Shown here in pieces: positions 42,096 through 50,354 of a DNA stretch of 64,000 nucleotides. The notes beneath the pieces were generated by a model. The model ran no database searches, was not told where the DNA came from, and saw only the letters and a program-made list of their open reading frames with translations. Numbering within the stretch: the stretch's first letter is position 1; each line of letters opens with the position of its first letter. The position numbers and the translations under genes are program-made. The stretch is from a bacterium (GTDB taxonomy: Bacteria; Vulcanimicrobiota; Vulcanimicrobiia; Vulcanimicrobiales; Vulcanimicrobiaceae), in assembly GCA_021794205.1 (NCBI GenBank), contig JAJYRH010000008.1, positions 24,396 through 88,395 on the forward strand. The letters run 5' to 3'.

Positions 42096-43535
42096 ATGGA
42101 TCACTCCAGTTATGCTTCGCCGTTCTCTTGGAGGTACGGTCGCAAGGACGTGCGCTCGCTCTTCTCGGAGCGAACGCGGCGGCGGCTCTGGCGCGAGGTT
42201 TGGATCGCGCTCGCCCAAGCCCAATCGAAGCACGGATTCGTCAGCGAGGCGGAGCTCGCCGACCTGCGCGCGCATGCCGACGAGATCGATATCGAGGCGG
42301 CATTAGAGATCGAGCGCTCGATCCACCACGATCTCATGGCCGAGATCCGCGTCTACGCGTCGCAGGCGCGTATCGGCGGCGGCAAGCTCCATCTCGGCGC
42401 GACCTCGATGGACATCGAGGATACGGTCGAAACCTATCGCATCCGCCGCGCGCTCTCCAGTATCGGGGAACGCTTACACGAGTTGCTCGCGGCGTTCGCC
42501 GAACGGATTGAGGCGCAGGCCGATCGCCTCTGCATGGCGTTCACGCACTTGCAGCCGGCGGAGCCGACGACGCTGGGCTACCGCTTTGCGATCTACGCCC
42601 AAGATCTCCTTATCGACGACGCGAACCTTCGCCACGTCTTCGCGCAGATGACGACGAAGGGATTGCGCGGCGCCGTCGGGACCTCCGCGTCCTACGAACA
42701 ATTGCTCGGCGGTACCGGCGCGTCGATCGATCTCGAGCGCGAGGTGCTCGAGCATTTCGGGCTCGAAGCGCGAGCGGCGAGCACGCAAACCTACACGCGC
42801 AAACTCGATTACCTGTTGCTCGCCGCCCTCGCCGGCATCGGCACATCGCTCTCGAAGTTCGCTGCCGATATTCGCATTCTCAGCGCGCCGCCGTTCGGCG
42901 AGCTCGCCGAACCCTTCGGAAGCGCGCAGGTCGGCAGCAGCGCGATGCCGTTCAAACGCAATCCGATTCTCTGCGAACGGATCGATTCGCTCGCGCGGCT
43001 CTTGCCGGCATACGCCGACGTCGCGTGGCAGAACGCCGCGACGAATTACCTCGAGCGCACGCTCGACGATAGTGCGAACCGACGCACCACGATCCCCGAA
43101 GCGCTGCTCTGCGTCGACGAGTTGCTCTCGCTCGCGCTGCGCGTGGTGCGCGGGCTGCGCATCGACGAACGGCGCATCGCACAGAACGTCCGTACCTATG
43201 GTCCGTTTGCGGGTACCGAGCGGGTGATGATGGAAGCCGCGCGCGCCGGCGGCGACCGTCAGGAGTTGCACGAAACGCTTCGCGGACGCGCGATGGAGGC
43301 GTGGGACGCACTCGCCCGAGGCGAGGATAATCCGCTCGCGGGGGTACTCGCCGGCGACCCGGCGTTGACCGCGCTGATCGATCCCGCCGAGATCCGTCGC
43401 TCGCTCGATCCCACGGGACACGTCGGGCTCGCGGCGCGACGCGCGCGCATGGTTGCGGCGCAGATCGCCGCATTGCCGGATTTCCCGAAACAACGCATCG
43501 TCGCCGAACATCGGGCGGAGGAAGAACGTGGATAA
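42096..43535 (+). CDS. purB: Adenylosuccinate lyase
   Basis: A 479-residue fumarase/aspartase-superfamily enzyme splitting fumarate from SAICAR and from adenylosuccinate. The second and third conserved regions are evident: LHLGATSMDIEDT, MAFTHLQPAEPTTLGYR and the signature GSSAMPFKRNPILCERI. The catalytic His and Ser positions are in the usual blocks. It follows holA with an 82-base gap, the largest in this series, so an internal promoter is possible; no clear one was seen. Confidence 0.93.
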   Translation: MDHSSYASPFSWRYGRKDVRSLFSERTRRRLWREVWIALAQAQSKHGFVSEAELADLRAHADEIDIEAALEIERSIHHDLMAEIRVYASQARIGGGKLHLGATSMDIEDTVETYRIRRALSSIGERLHELLAAFAERIEAQADRLCMAFTHLQPAEPTTLGYRFAIYAQDLLIDDANLRHVFAQMTTKGLRGAVGTSASYEQLLGGTGASIDLEREVLEHFGLEARAASTQTYTRKLDYLLLAALAGIGTSLSKFAADIRILSAPPFGELAEPFGSAQVGSSAMPFKRNPILCERIDSLARLLPAYADVAWQNAATNYLERTLDDSANRRTTIPEALLCVDELLSLALRVVRGLRIDERRIAQNVRTYGPFAGTERVMMEAARAGGDRQELHETLRGRAMEAWDALARGEDNPLAGVLAGDPALTALIDPAEIRRSLDPTGHVGLAARRARMVAAQIAALPDFPKQRIVAEHRAEEERG

Positions 43536-44718
43536 AGGGATTGAGATCGCACGGGGCAAGACCAAAGTTCTCTACGAAGTCCCGAGTTCTCCCGACCAAC
43601 TCGTCGTCGCGCAGGGCGATGCGATTACCGCCGGCGACGGCGCGCGGCGCGACGAAATCCCCGGCAAAGGGCGGCTCGCCGCTCAGACCACCTCGCGCGT
43701 CTTTCGGTTGCTCAATCTCTGCGGATTGCCGACCCATTTTCTCAACGGCGGTGAGGACGATGACGACAACGAAATGTTGGTGCGCCGCTGTTCGATGATT
43801 CCGTTGGAGGTCGTCGTGCGCGGCGTTGCGGCGGGCTCGTTCGCGCGCCGTCATACGGGGCTCCAGCGCGGGGCGATCTTGGTTCCGCGAGTGACGGAAT
43901 TTTTCCTCAAGGACGACGCCAACCACGACCCGTTGATCGCTCCCGAGGAGATCGCCGCGCGTGGAATCGCTTCGCCGAACGAAATCGGCGCGATGAGCGA
44001 GATTGCCCGGCTGACCTTCGAGATTCTCGCCCACGCCTGGCGGCATCGCGACGTCTTGCTCGTCGATATGAAGGTGGAGTTCGGCCGCTTGATCGGTGGT
44101 GAGAACCAAGGGCAGCTCGTGATCGCCGACGTGATCGACAACGATTCGTGGCGCATCTGGCGGCACGGACGCGAAGATCAGATGCTCGATAAGCAGATCT
44201 ATCGCAATCTCGATCCCGTCGATGCGGAGGCGCTCGCGCGCGTGAAAGCCGCCTACGAGCAGGTCGCCGACTACGTCGGCAATTTTCCGGCGATGCGTCC
44301 TGGGGTCGCGGCGATCTTCGTCGACGACGCACGGATGGTCGACCGGGCGAACGAGGTTGCCGCCGCGCTGCATACGTTCGGTATTCCGACGGCGCGCCAT
44401 CTCGCCAGCGTCACGGTGACGCCGGGCTACGTGCTGCAGATCGTTTCGCAGATCGAGGCTGGCTTCGCCAGGCCGATCTTCGTGGCGATTGGCGACCAGA
44501 CGCTGCGCGCCACCCTCGACGGCAGCGCGAGTTCTCCGGTGATCGATGGGAACGACGAGCCGCACCGCATCGCGCTCGCTTGTGCGAAATTGCTGGCGAT
44601 CGACGACTCGGCGATGTTCGGACGCGTGATGCTCGCTCAGTCGAACGCCCGCTCCGAAATGCTGCGCGTCGACGCGCTCCTCCAACAACAATTGCCGCCG
44701 GGAGCCGTCATTGCGTGA
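43528..44718 (+). CDS. purC: SAICAR synthetase (PurC) fused to a degenerate PurE-like domain
   Basis: A 396-residue protein. Residues 1-255 are PurC: IARGKTKVLYEV, VVRGVAAGSFARR, VLLVDMKVEFGRL and VIADVIDNDSWRIW. From about 270 to 390 there follows a Rossmann-like domain that resembles PurE (AAIFVDDARMVDRANEVAAALHTFGIPT... then FVAIGDQTLRATLDGSASSPVIDG), like the carboxylase half of vertebrate PAICS. The key PurE motifs are changed: GSxSD reads VDDARMVD, SAHRTP reads ASVTVTPG, and GGAAHLPG is lost. So it is probably non-catalytic or altered. GTG at 43528 with GGAGG eight bases upstream. Overlaps purB by 8 bases and purL by 8. Confidence 0.88.
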   Translation: MDKGIEIARGKTKVLYEVPSSPDQLVVAQGDAITAGDGARRDEIPGKGRLAAQTTSRVFRLLNLCGLPTHFLNGGEDDDDNEMLVRRCSMIPLEVVVRGVAAGSFARRHTGLQRGAILVPRVTEFFLKDDANHDPLIAPEEIAARGIASPNEIGAMSEIARLTFEILAHAWRHRDVLLVDMKVEFGRLIGGENQGQLVIADVIDNDSWRIWRHGREDQMLDKQIYRNLDPVDAEALARVKAAYEQVADYVGNFPAMRPGVAAIFVDDARMVDRANEVAAALHTFGIPTARHLASVTVTPGYVLQIVSQIEAGFARPIFVAIGDQTLRATLDGSASSPVIDGNDEPHRIALACAKLLAIDDSAMFGRVMLAQSNARSEMLRVDALLQQQLPPGAVIA

Positions 44719-47017
44719 TTTAGCCGTCGCCGAACTCGACGACGAAACCTTGCGCGCGCGTGCCGATGCATTGGGGCTCGCCTTGCGCGTCGACGAACTG
44801 CGCGGCATCGCGGATCGCCTCGGGCGAGCGCCGAGTTTGGTCGAACTCTACGCGTTCGACGCTCAGTGGAGCGAGCATTGCTCCTATAAATCGAGTCGCG
44901 CGCTCTTATCCCAACTTCCAACGAAGGGCGCCGACGTCGTACTCGGCCCGGCGGAGGATGCGGGCATCTTGCATCTCGGCGAACACGAGGGCGAACGGTA
45001 TGGAATCGTGATCGCCCACGAGTCGCACAATCACCCATCGCAGGTCGTGCCCTTCGAAGGAGCGGCGACCGGCATCGGCGGCATCGTGCGCGACGTCCTC
45101 TGCATGGGCGCGGAGGTCGTCGCCGTCGCCGATCCGCTGCGCTTCGGAAACGTCGATCCCGCTCGCCCGCATCAACGCGCGGTCGCGCGCGGAGTCGTCG
45201 ACGGCATCGCCGCGTATGGAAACGCCATCGGCGTTCCCAATCTTGCCGGCGATTGTTATTTCGATCCGGAGTTCGACGATAACGTCCTCGTCAACGTGGT
45301 CGCGCTCGGTCTCGTAAAAGAGTCGCAGATCATCCATTCGCGCGTTCCGAAACATGGAGCGGATTTCGTGTTGCTGCTCGTCGGGAAGGCGACCGATGCG
45401 AGCGGTTTCGGGGGCGCTTCGTTCTCCTCGGTCGCGCTCGACGCGCGAGAGGCGGAGAGCAATAAAGGCGCGGTTCAGGTTCCCGACCCATTCCTGAAAA
45501 ACGTCATCATGCGCGCCAGCTATCGCGTCTTTTCGATGCTCCGCGAGCGTGAGATCGAGGTCGGTTTTAAAGATCTCGGTGCCGGCGGCATTATGGGATG
45601 TTCGGCGGAATTATGCAGCACGGGCGGCTTCGGCGCGGAACTCGATCTCGATACCGTGAACGTCGCCGTCGACCATCTGCTTCCCGAAGTCATTGCCGTC
45701 GGCGAGACGCAGGAGCGGCTGCTCTGGGCGCTACCCGAAGAGACCGTCGACGAAGTCGAACGCATCTATAACGAAGAGTTCTCCTTGCCGCAGGTCGCGC
45801 AGAATGCGCGTGCCGTTCGCGTCGGCCGTGCGACCGCCGCGCAGCGGTATCGGTTGCGCCATCGCGGCGAGCTCGTAATGGACGTTCCGATCGATTTTCT
45901 GACCGGGACGGTGCGCGATACGCTTCCGGCGCAGCCGCCGGATCCTCCGAGGGCAGAACGTGCGCACGACCTGTCGTGCGCACGGATGCTCGACGACCTG
46001 CTCCATGCGACCCTCGCCCACCGCGACGTCTGCTCGCGGGCTCCGCTCTACCGTCATTACGACGCCGTCGTCCGCGGGCGCACCGTGATTCCGCGCGGCG
46101 AAGCGGACGCTGGCGTCCTCGCGCCGATACGAGGTTCGCGGCTGGCGTTTGCATTGAGCGTCGATGGTAATCCGCGCATCGGACGGATCGACCCGCAACG
46201 AGCCGCCGAACACGCGGTCTACGAATCGGTGCGCAACGTCGTCGCGGTCGGGGCCGAACCGATCGGTCTCACCGATTGTCTGAATTACGGAAGCCCGCGC
46301 GACGCGCGACAATTCGGCGAGCTCGTCGCCGGGGTCGATGGCCTCGCGCGATCCGCGCGCGCTTTGGGACTCGCCTTCGTATCGGGCAACGTGAGCCTCT
46401 ATAATGCGGCGAGCGACGGACATGCGATCCCGGCCTCGCCGATCGTCGCTTGCCTCGGGCGCCTCACCGACGTTTCGCAGTGCGTGACGCTCGCGCTGAA
46501 AGAGGTCGGCTCGCGGCTCTATCTCGTCGGTGAAACGCAGCGCGCGCTCGGCGGCAGCGTGCTCGCCGCACTCCTGTCGTTGCACGACGAAGGAGTGCCC
46601 GGTATCGATTTCGAGCGCGTGCTCGCCGAGCACCGCTTCCTGCTCGCTGCGGCGCGTGCGGGGCTCCTGCGAAGCGCGCACGATATCTCCGACGGCGGTT
46701 TGCTCGTGACGCTCGCCGAGATGAGTTTTGGCTGCTATCCGGCGCATCGAGCGCCGATCGGCATCGAACTCGACGGCATTGCAGGGTGGTCGAACGTCGG
46801 ACGCTACGAATCGCTCTTCGGCGAGTGGGGTGGTATCGTCGTCGAAGTCGCAGAACGCGACGTCGATCGCTTCGAAGAACTCGCGGGAGCGCTGGAGAGC
46901 GTGCGCGAGATCGGCACGACGATCCCGCAACCGATCCTCGCCTTCGACGAAGAGGCGTGGGATATTGACGACCTCCACCGCAGTTGGTCGCGCCCGCTCG
47001 AGGAGCTCTATCCATGA
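44711..47017 (+). CDS. purL: Phosphoribosylformylglycinamidine synthase, synthetase subunit (small form)
   Basis: A 768-residue small-type PurL, which needs PurQ (glutaminase) and PurS. Motifs: FDAQWSEHCSYKSSR, VIAHESHNHPSQVVPFEGAATGIGG, LCMGAEVVAVADPLRFG, GVPNLAGDCYFDP, KDLGAGGIMGCSAE and the second-half FVSGNVSLYN and HDISDGGLLVTLAEM. TTG start chosen because it overlaps purC in the compact style of the cluster and similarity starts near it. It is in operon with purQ (4-base overlap). Confidence 0.94.
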   Translation: MRDLAVAELDDETLRARADALGLALRVDELRGIADRLGRAPSLVELYAFDAQWSEHCSYKSSRALLSQLPTKGADVVLGPAEDAGILHLGEHEGERYGIVIAHESHNHPSQVVPFEGAATGIGGIVRDVLCMGAEVVAVADPLRFGNVDPARPHQRAVARGVVDGIAAYGNAIGVPNLAGDCYFDPEFDDNVLVNVVALGLVKESQIIHSRVPKHGADFVLLLVGKATDASGFGGASFSSVALDAREAESNKGAVQVPDPFLKNVIMRASYRVFSMLREREIEVGFKDLGAGGIMGCSAELCSTGGFGAELDLDTVNVAVDHLLPEVIAVGETQERLLWALPEETVDEVERIYNEEFSLPQVAQNARAVRVGRATAAQRYRLRHRGELVMDVPIDFLTGTVRDTLPAQPPDPPRAERAHDLSCARMLDDLLHATLAHRDVCSRAPLYRHYDAVVRGRTVIPRGEADAGVLAPIRGSRLAFALSVDGNPRIGRIDPQRAAEHAVYESVRNVVAVGAEPIGLTDCLNYGSPRDARQFGELVAGVDGLARSARALGLAFVSGNVSLYNAASDGHAIPASPIVACLGRLTDVSQCVTLALKEVGSRLYLVGETQRALGGSVLAALLSLHDEGVPGIDFERVLAEHRFLLAAARAGLLRSAHDISDGGLLVTLAEMSFGCYPAHRAPIGIELDGIAGWSNVGRYESLFGEWGGIVVEVAERDVDRFEELAGALESVREIGTTIPQPILAFDEEAWDIDDLHRSWSRPLEELYP

Positions 47018-47781
47018 CCGCACGCGTAGCGGTTCTCGTTTTTCCGGGAACCAATTCCGAAGAAGAGACTCGCGATCTGCTGCTCGATTGTGGGGCCGAC
47101 GCGCGGATCGTGCACTGGAGCGAAGCGGCGAGCCTCGCGTATTACGATGCGTTCGTTCTTCCGGGCGGTTTCGCTTACGAAGACCGGATTCGTGCCGGTG
47201 CGATTGCGGCACACGACGCGATGCTCGACGTCGTGATCGAGGCGGCGCAGGCGGGAAAACTCGTGATGGGAATCTGCAACGGCGCACAAATATTGTTGGA
47301 GGCGGGGCTCGTACCGGGAAGCGGAGAGATTCGCCGACCGACGGCGGCCTTCACGCACAACGCGCAGGGACATTTCATCTGCGAACGCGTTCTCTTGCGA
47401 CGGACCGTTGCGGCGGAACGCTGCGCGATCGCCGCCGCGCTGCCGGAGGACGCACTCATCCCGGCATGGGCGGCGCACGGGCAGGGACGGCTCGCCGCCT
47501 CGACCGCGCACCTCGAGGATATCGAGCGTGGCGGGCACGTCGTCTTTCGCTACGCCGACGCTCGTGGAGCGACCGACGCGCACCTCGCGCCGCAAGGATC
47601 GGCGCTCGGTGCGGCGGCGCTGACGAATCGCGAAGGCAACGTCTTGGCGATCATGCCGCACCCAGAACGCGACGCATGGAACTTCAACCACCTCGATCGG
47701 CGCGAAGGGGCGGATGTTCTCGCTCCTTCGGGGGGAAGCGTCCTGTTCGGAAGCTTCGTCACTGCATTGGAGCGTTGGTAA
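47014..47781 (+). CDS. purQ: Phosphoribosylformylglycinamidine synthase, glutaminase subunit
   Basis: A 255-residue class I glutamine amidotransferase. The oxyanion block LPGGFAYEDRIRAGAIAA, nucleophile Cys in VMGICNGAQILLEAGL and the catalytic His in NVLAIMPHPERDAW are all present, with the final E in PHPE. It supplies ammonia to PurL. ATG at 47014; the stop shares one base with the start of the PurS-like gene (TAATG). Confidence 0.94.
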   Translation: MTARVAVLVFPGTNSEEETRDLLLDCGADARIVHWSEAASLAYYDAFVLPGGFAYEDRIRAGAIAAHDAMLDVVIEAAQAGKLVMGICNGAQILLEAGLVPGSGEIRRPTAAFTHNAQGHFICERVLLRRTVAAERCAIAAALPEDALIPAWAAHGQGRLAASTAHLEDIERGGHVVFRYADARGATDAHLAPQGSALGAAALTNREGNVLAIMPHPERDAWNFNHLDRREGADVLAPSGGSVLFGSFVTALERW

Positions 47782-48185
47782 TGGGCGAACGGGCATTTGC
47801 GGTCGCGTTGAAAATTCCCGATAACGAAGCATACACCGCGATGCGGGCGCTCCAACGCCTTGGTATCGCCGTCGCGCACGTTCGACGCGCCGACGTGCTC
47901 GTCTTTAACGGTGACGAAGGTGACGAGACCGTGCGCGAGCGCATCGAGCGCGACGAAACGCTTTTCAACCCCAACAAACATCGCCTCGAGCAGCTCGCGA
48001 GCACGCACCCGCGCGAGGGTGAAGTGTGGATCGAGATGCTCGACGCGCCGCGGTCGGCGCCGATGCGTCGCCTCGTCAGTTGGCGGCTCTTCGGCGGCGC
48101 CGACGAACCGCTCGGCGGCGACGAGCTCGATGCCGCATGCATTCGACTCCTTTGTAATCCCGCCATCGAAAGGGCGATCCGATGA
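47781..48185 (+). CDS. PurS-like subunit with an internal insertion
   Basis: A 134-residue protein. Its first 45 residues (FAVALKIPDNEAYTAMRALQRLGIAVAHVRRADVLVF) match the beta-alpha-beta start of PurS, the small adaptor that holds PurL and PurQ together, and its end (ACIRLLCNPAIERAIR) matches PurS's last helix and strand (LLANPVIEDY in B. subtilis). Between them sit about 60 extra residues (LFNPNKHRLEQL to RLFGGADEPLGG). PurS is normally about 80-85 residues. Function as PurS is inferred from position and these ends; a small-type PurL needs one. It overlaps the purP start by 4 bases (ATGA). Confidence 0.65.
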   Translation: MGERAFAVALKIPDNEAYTAMRALQRLGIAVAHVRRADVLVFNGDEGDETVRERIERDETLFNPNKHRLEQLASTHPREGEVWIEMLDAPRSAPMRRLVSWRLFGGADEPLGGDELDAACIRLLCNPAIERAIR

Positions 48186-49204
48186 ATCGGCACTATACCA
48201 TCGCGACCTTGGGCTCGCACTCCGCGCTTCAGATTCTGAAGGGGGCGCGCGACGAAGGCTTTCGCACGTTGGCGATCACCAATCCGCAGACCGAACGGCT
48301 CTACCGATCGTTTCGCTTCGTCGACGAGGTCATCGTCCTGCCCTCGTACTCGGCCTTCCCAACGCTCTTCGAGGAGTTGCAAGCGCGCAAGGCGATCGTC
48401 GTTCCGCACGGGTCGTTCGTCGCGTATCTCTCGCCCGAAGAGCATAAGAAGATGACGATTCCCTACTTCGGGAATAAAGCGGTACTCGATTGGGAGGCGA
48501 GCCGCGAGCTGCAGCGCGATTGGTTGACGCGCGCGGGGCTACGCCTGCCGAGACAATTCAAGAGCGGCGCGGAGATCGACCGCCCGGTCATCGTCAAATT
48601 GTACGGAGCCGCGGGCGGCAAGGGATATATGTTCATCCGCGACGCGGCGGATTTCGAAGAGCGAGCGGGTTCGCTCAAGGCTCAATATACGATCCAAGAA
48701 TATATCATCGGCGTCCCGCTCTACATTCATTATTTCTATTCGCCGCTCTCCGGCGAACTCGAAATCATGTCGATGGACCGTCGCTACGAAACGAACGTCG
48801 ATTCGCTCGGGCGCATTCCCGCAGCAGCGCAAGAAGGGATGGACGTCGATCCCTCCTACGTCGTCGTCGGCAATTCGCCGGTAAGTCTACGCGAGTCGAT
48901 GCTCGCCGAGGCGCTCGAAATGGGCGACAACGTCGTTCGCGTCAGCAAAGAAATTTGCGGGCCGAAGGGGCTGTTTGGGGCATTCTGTATCGAGACCATC
49001 ATCACGCCCGATATGCACTTTTACATCATGGAGATTTCGGCGCGGATCGTTGCGGGAAGTAACCTGTTTATCGATGGGTCTCCATACTCGTACCTCCATT
49101 ACTCCGAACCGATGTCGACGGGGCGGCGCATCGCGCGCGAGATTAAAAACGCCTTGCTCTCTTCGAACCTGCGCGCGGTTCTCGACGACTCGAGCGTGCT
49201 CTAG
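48182..49204 (+). CDS. purP: Formate--phosphoribosylaminoimidazolecarboxamide ligase (archaeal-type PurP)
   Basis: A 340-residue ATP-grasp-related enzyme that, in archaea, formylates AICAR with formate and ATP instead of formyl-tetrahydrofolate. The N-terminal block IATLGSHSALQILKGARDEGFRTLAIT, VPHGSFVAYLSPEE, the PYFGNKAVLDWEASR substrate block, VKLYGAAGGKGYM (ATP loop), HYFYSPLSGELEIMSMDRRYETN and the C-terminal DUF1297-like FYIMEISARIVAGSNL are archaeal PurP features. The length is the same as in Methanocaldococcus-type PurP. Unusual in a bacterium. The gene is followed 3 bases on by a paralogue. ATG overlaps the PurS-like gene. Confidence 0.88.
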   Translation: MNRHYTIATLGSHSALQILKGARDEGFRTLAITNPQTERLYRSFRFVDEVIVLPSYSAFPTLFEELQARKAIVVPHGSFVAYLSPEEHKKMTIPYFGNKAVLDWEASRELQRDWLTRAGLRLPRQFKSGAEIDRPVIVKLYGAAGGKGYMFIRDAADFEERAGSLKAQYTIQEYIIGVPLYIHYFYSPLSGELEIMSMDRRYETNVDSLGRIPAAAQEGMDVDPSYVVVGNSPVSLRESMLAEALEMGDNVVRVSKEICGPKGLFGAFCIETIITPDMHFYIMEISARIVAGSNLFIDGSPYSYLHYSEPMSTGRRIAREIKNALLSSNLRAVLDDSSVL

Positions 49205-49207
49205 CCG

Positions 49208-50350
49208 ATGGCGAGCTTTACCTCGGTCGAAGAGACGCTGCGAGGCTACGATCTCGACGCGCTGACGATTTGCTCGATCGGGAGCCATTCGGCGCTCGAG
49301 GTCGCCGCGGGGGCGCGGATGCGCGGCTTTCGCAACTTGGTCGTTACCGCTAAGGGGCGCGAACGTACCTACACCGAGCACTTTCGGCGGCGCGAAGCGC
49401 CTATTCCGCGAGGCTGCGTTGACGAAACCATCGAACTCGATGCATTCGCCGATCTGCTTGACGAGCGCGTGCAGCGCGAGTTGTTGGCGCGCAACGTTAT
49501 TTTTTGCGCGAATCGCTCGTTCGAAGTCTATTTGCACCAGCGCTATAGCTACGACGAGATCGAGAAGCGCATGCTGGTGCCGTTCTTTGGAAACCGTTAC
49601 CTTCTCCGAGCCGAGGAGCGCGACGAAGCCGGAAACCAGTACGAACTGCTGGCGAAGGCCGGCATTCGGCATCCCCGCCAGTTTACGTCGCCGGAGGAGA
49701 TCGATCGCCTCGTCATGGTGAAGGCACCGCACGCACGCGTGCGGTTCGAACGCGCCTTCTTTCTCTGCGCGAGCCCGAAACAGTATCGCGAGGTCAGCGC
49801 TCGTCTCATCGCCGAGGGCATTCTCGACGAGAGCGGGCTCGCCGGGGCGGTGATCGAGGAATTTGCGCTCGGTCCCTCGGTCAACCTGAATTTTTTCTAT
49901 TCGCCGGTTCTCGGAGAATTGGAGTTGCTCGGTACCGATACGCGGCGACAGACCAATCTCGAAGGATTCCGGAACGTGCCGCCTTCGGTCTACGAGCAGT
50001 TGCGCGACGTACCGATGCGCCTGGAAGAGGCGGGACACATCGCCGCGACGCTCACCGAATCGACGCTCGAATCGGCATTCGGCATGGGCGAGCGCTTCGT
50101 CGCTGCGGCGCGCGAAGCGCTTCCTCCGGGTACCATCGGCCCCTTTGCGTTGCAGTGCGCCATCGTCGCCGGCCCGCCCAAAGAGTTCGTGTGTTACGAC
50201 GTTTCGTTACGCATACCGGGTTCGCCGGGGACGCGTTTCACGCCGTATTCTTCTTATCGTTGGGGACGCGATCTCTCCGTCGGCGAGCGCATCGCCATGG
50301 AGATCGAGTTCGCTCGCGACGCCGGTCGTATGGCCGAGGTGCTAACATAA
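49208..50350 (+). CDS. PurP paralogue (second archaeal-type formate--AICAR ligase-like protein)
   Basis: A 380-residue paralogue of the previous protein, with ICSIGSHSALEVAAGARMRGFRNLVVTAKGR, VPFFGNRYLLRAEER, the ATP-side VKAPHARVRFERAFF, LNFFYSPVLGELELLGTDTRRQTNLEG and a final FVCYDVSLRIPGSPG. The glycine-rich AAGGKG loop of the first copy is replaced by APHARVRFER, so the nucleotide-binding site differs and the protein may be a regulatory or structural partner or use another substrate. Archaea often have several PurP paralogues as well. It is in operon with guaA (4 bases apart). Confidence 0.8.
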   Translation: MASFTSVEETLRGYDLDALTICSIGSHSALEVAAGARMRGFRNLVVTAKGRERTYTEHFRRREAPIPRGCVDETIELDAFADLLDERVQRELLARNVIFCANRSFEVYLHQRYSYDEIEKRMLVPFFGNRYLLRAEERDEAGNQYELLAKAGIRHPRQFTSPEEIDRLVMVKAPHARVRFERAFFLCASPKQYREVSARLIAEGILDESGLAGAVIEEFALGPSVNLNFFYSPVLGELELLGTDTRRQTNLEGFRNVPPSVYEQLRDVPMRLEEAGHIAATLTESTLESAFGMGERFVAAAREALPPGTIGPFALQCAIVAGPPKEFVCYDVSLRIPGSPGTRFTPYSSYRWGRDLSVGERIAMEIEFARDAGRMAEVLT

Positions 50351-50354
50351 CGCT

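Noticed and set aside
42952..44808. 618-codon open frame on the minus strand opposite purB and purC
   Set aside because: No recognisable domain; the opposite strand encodes complete purine enzymes.
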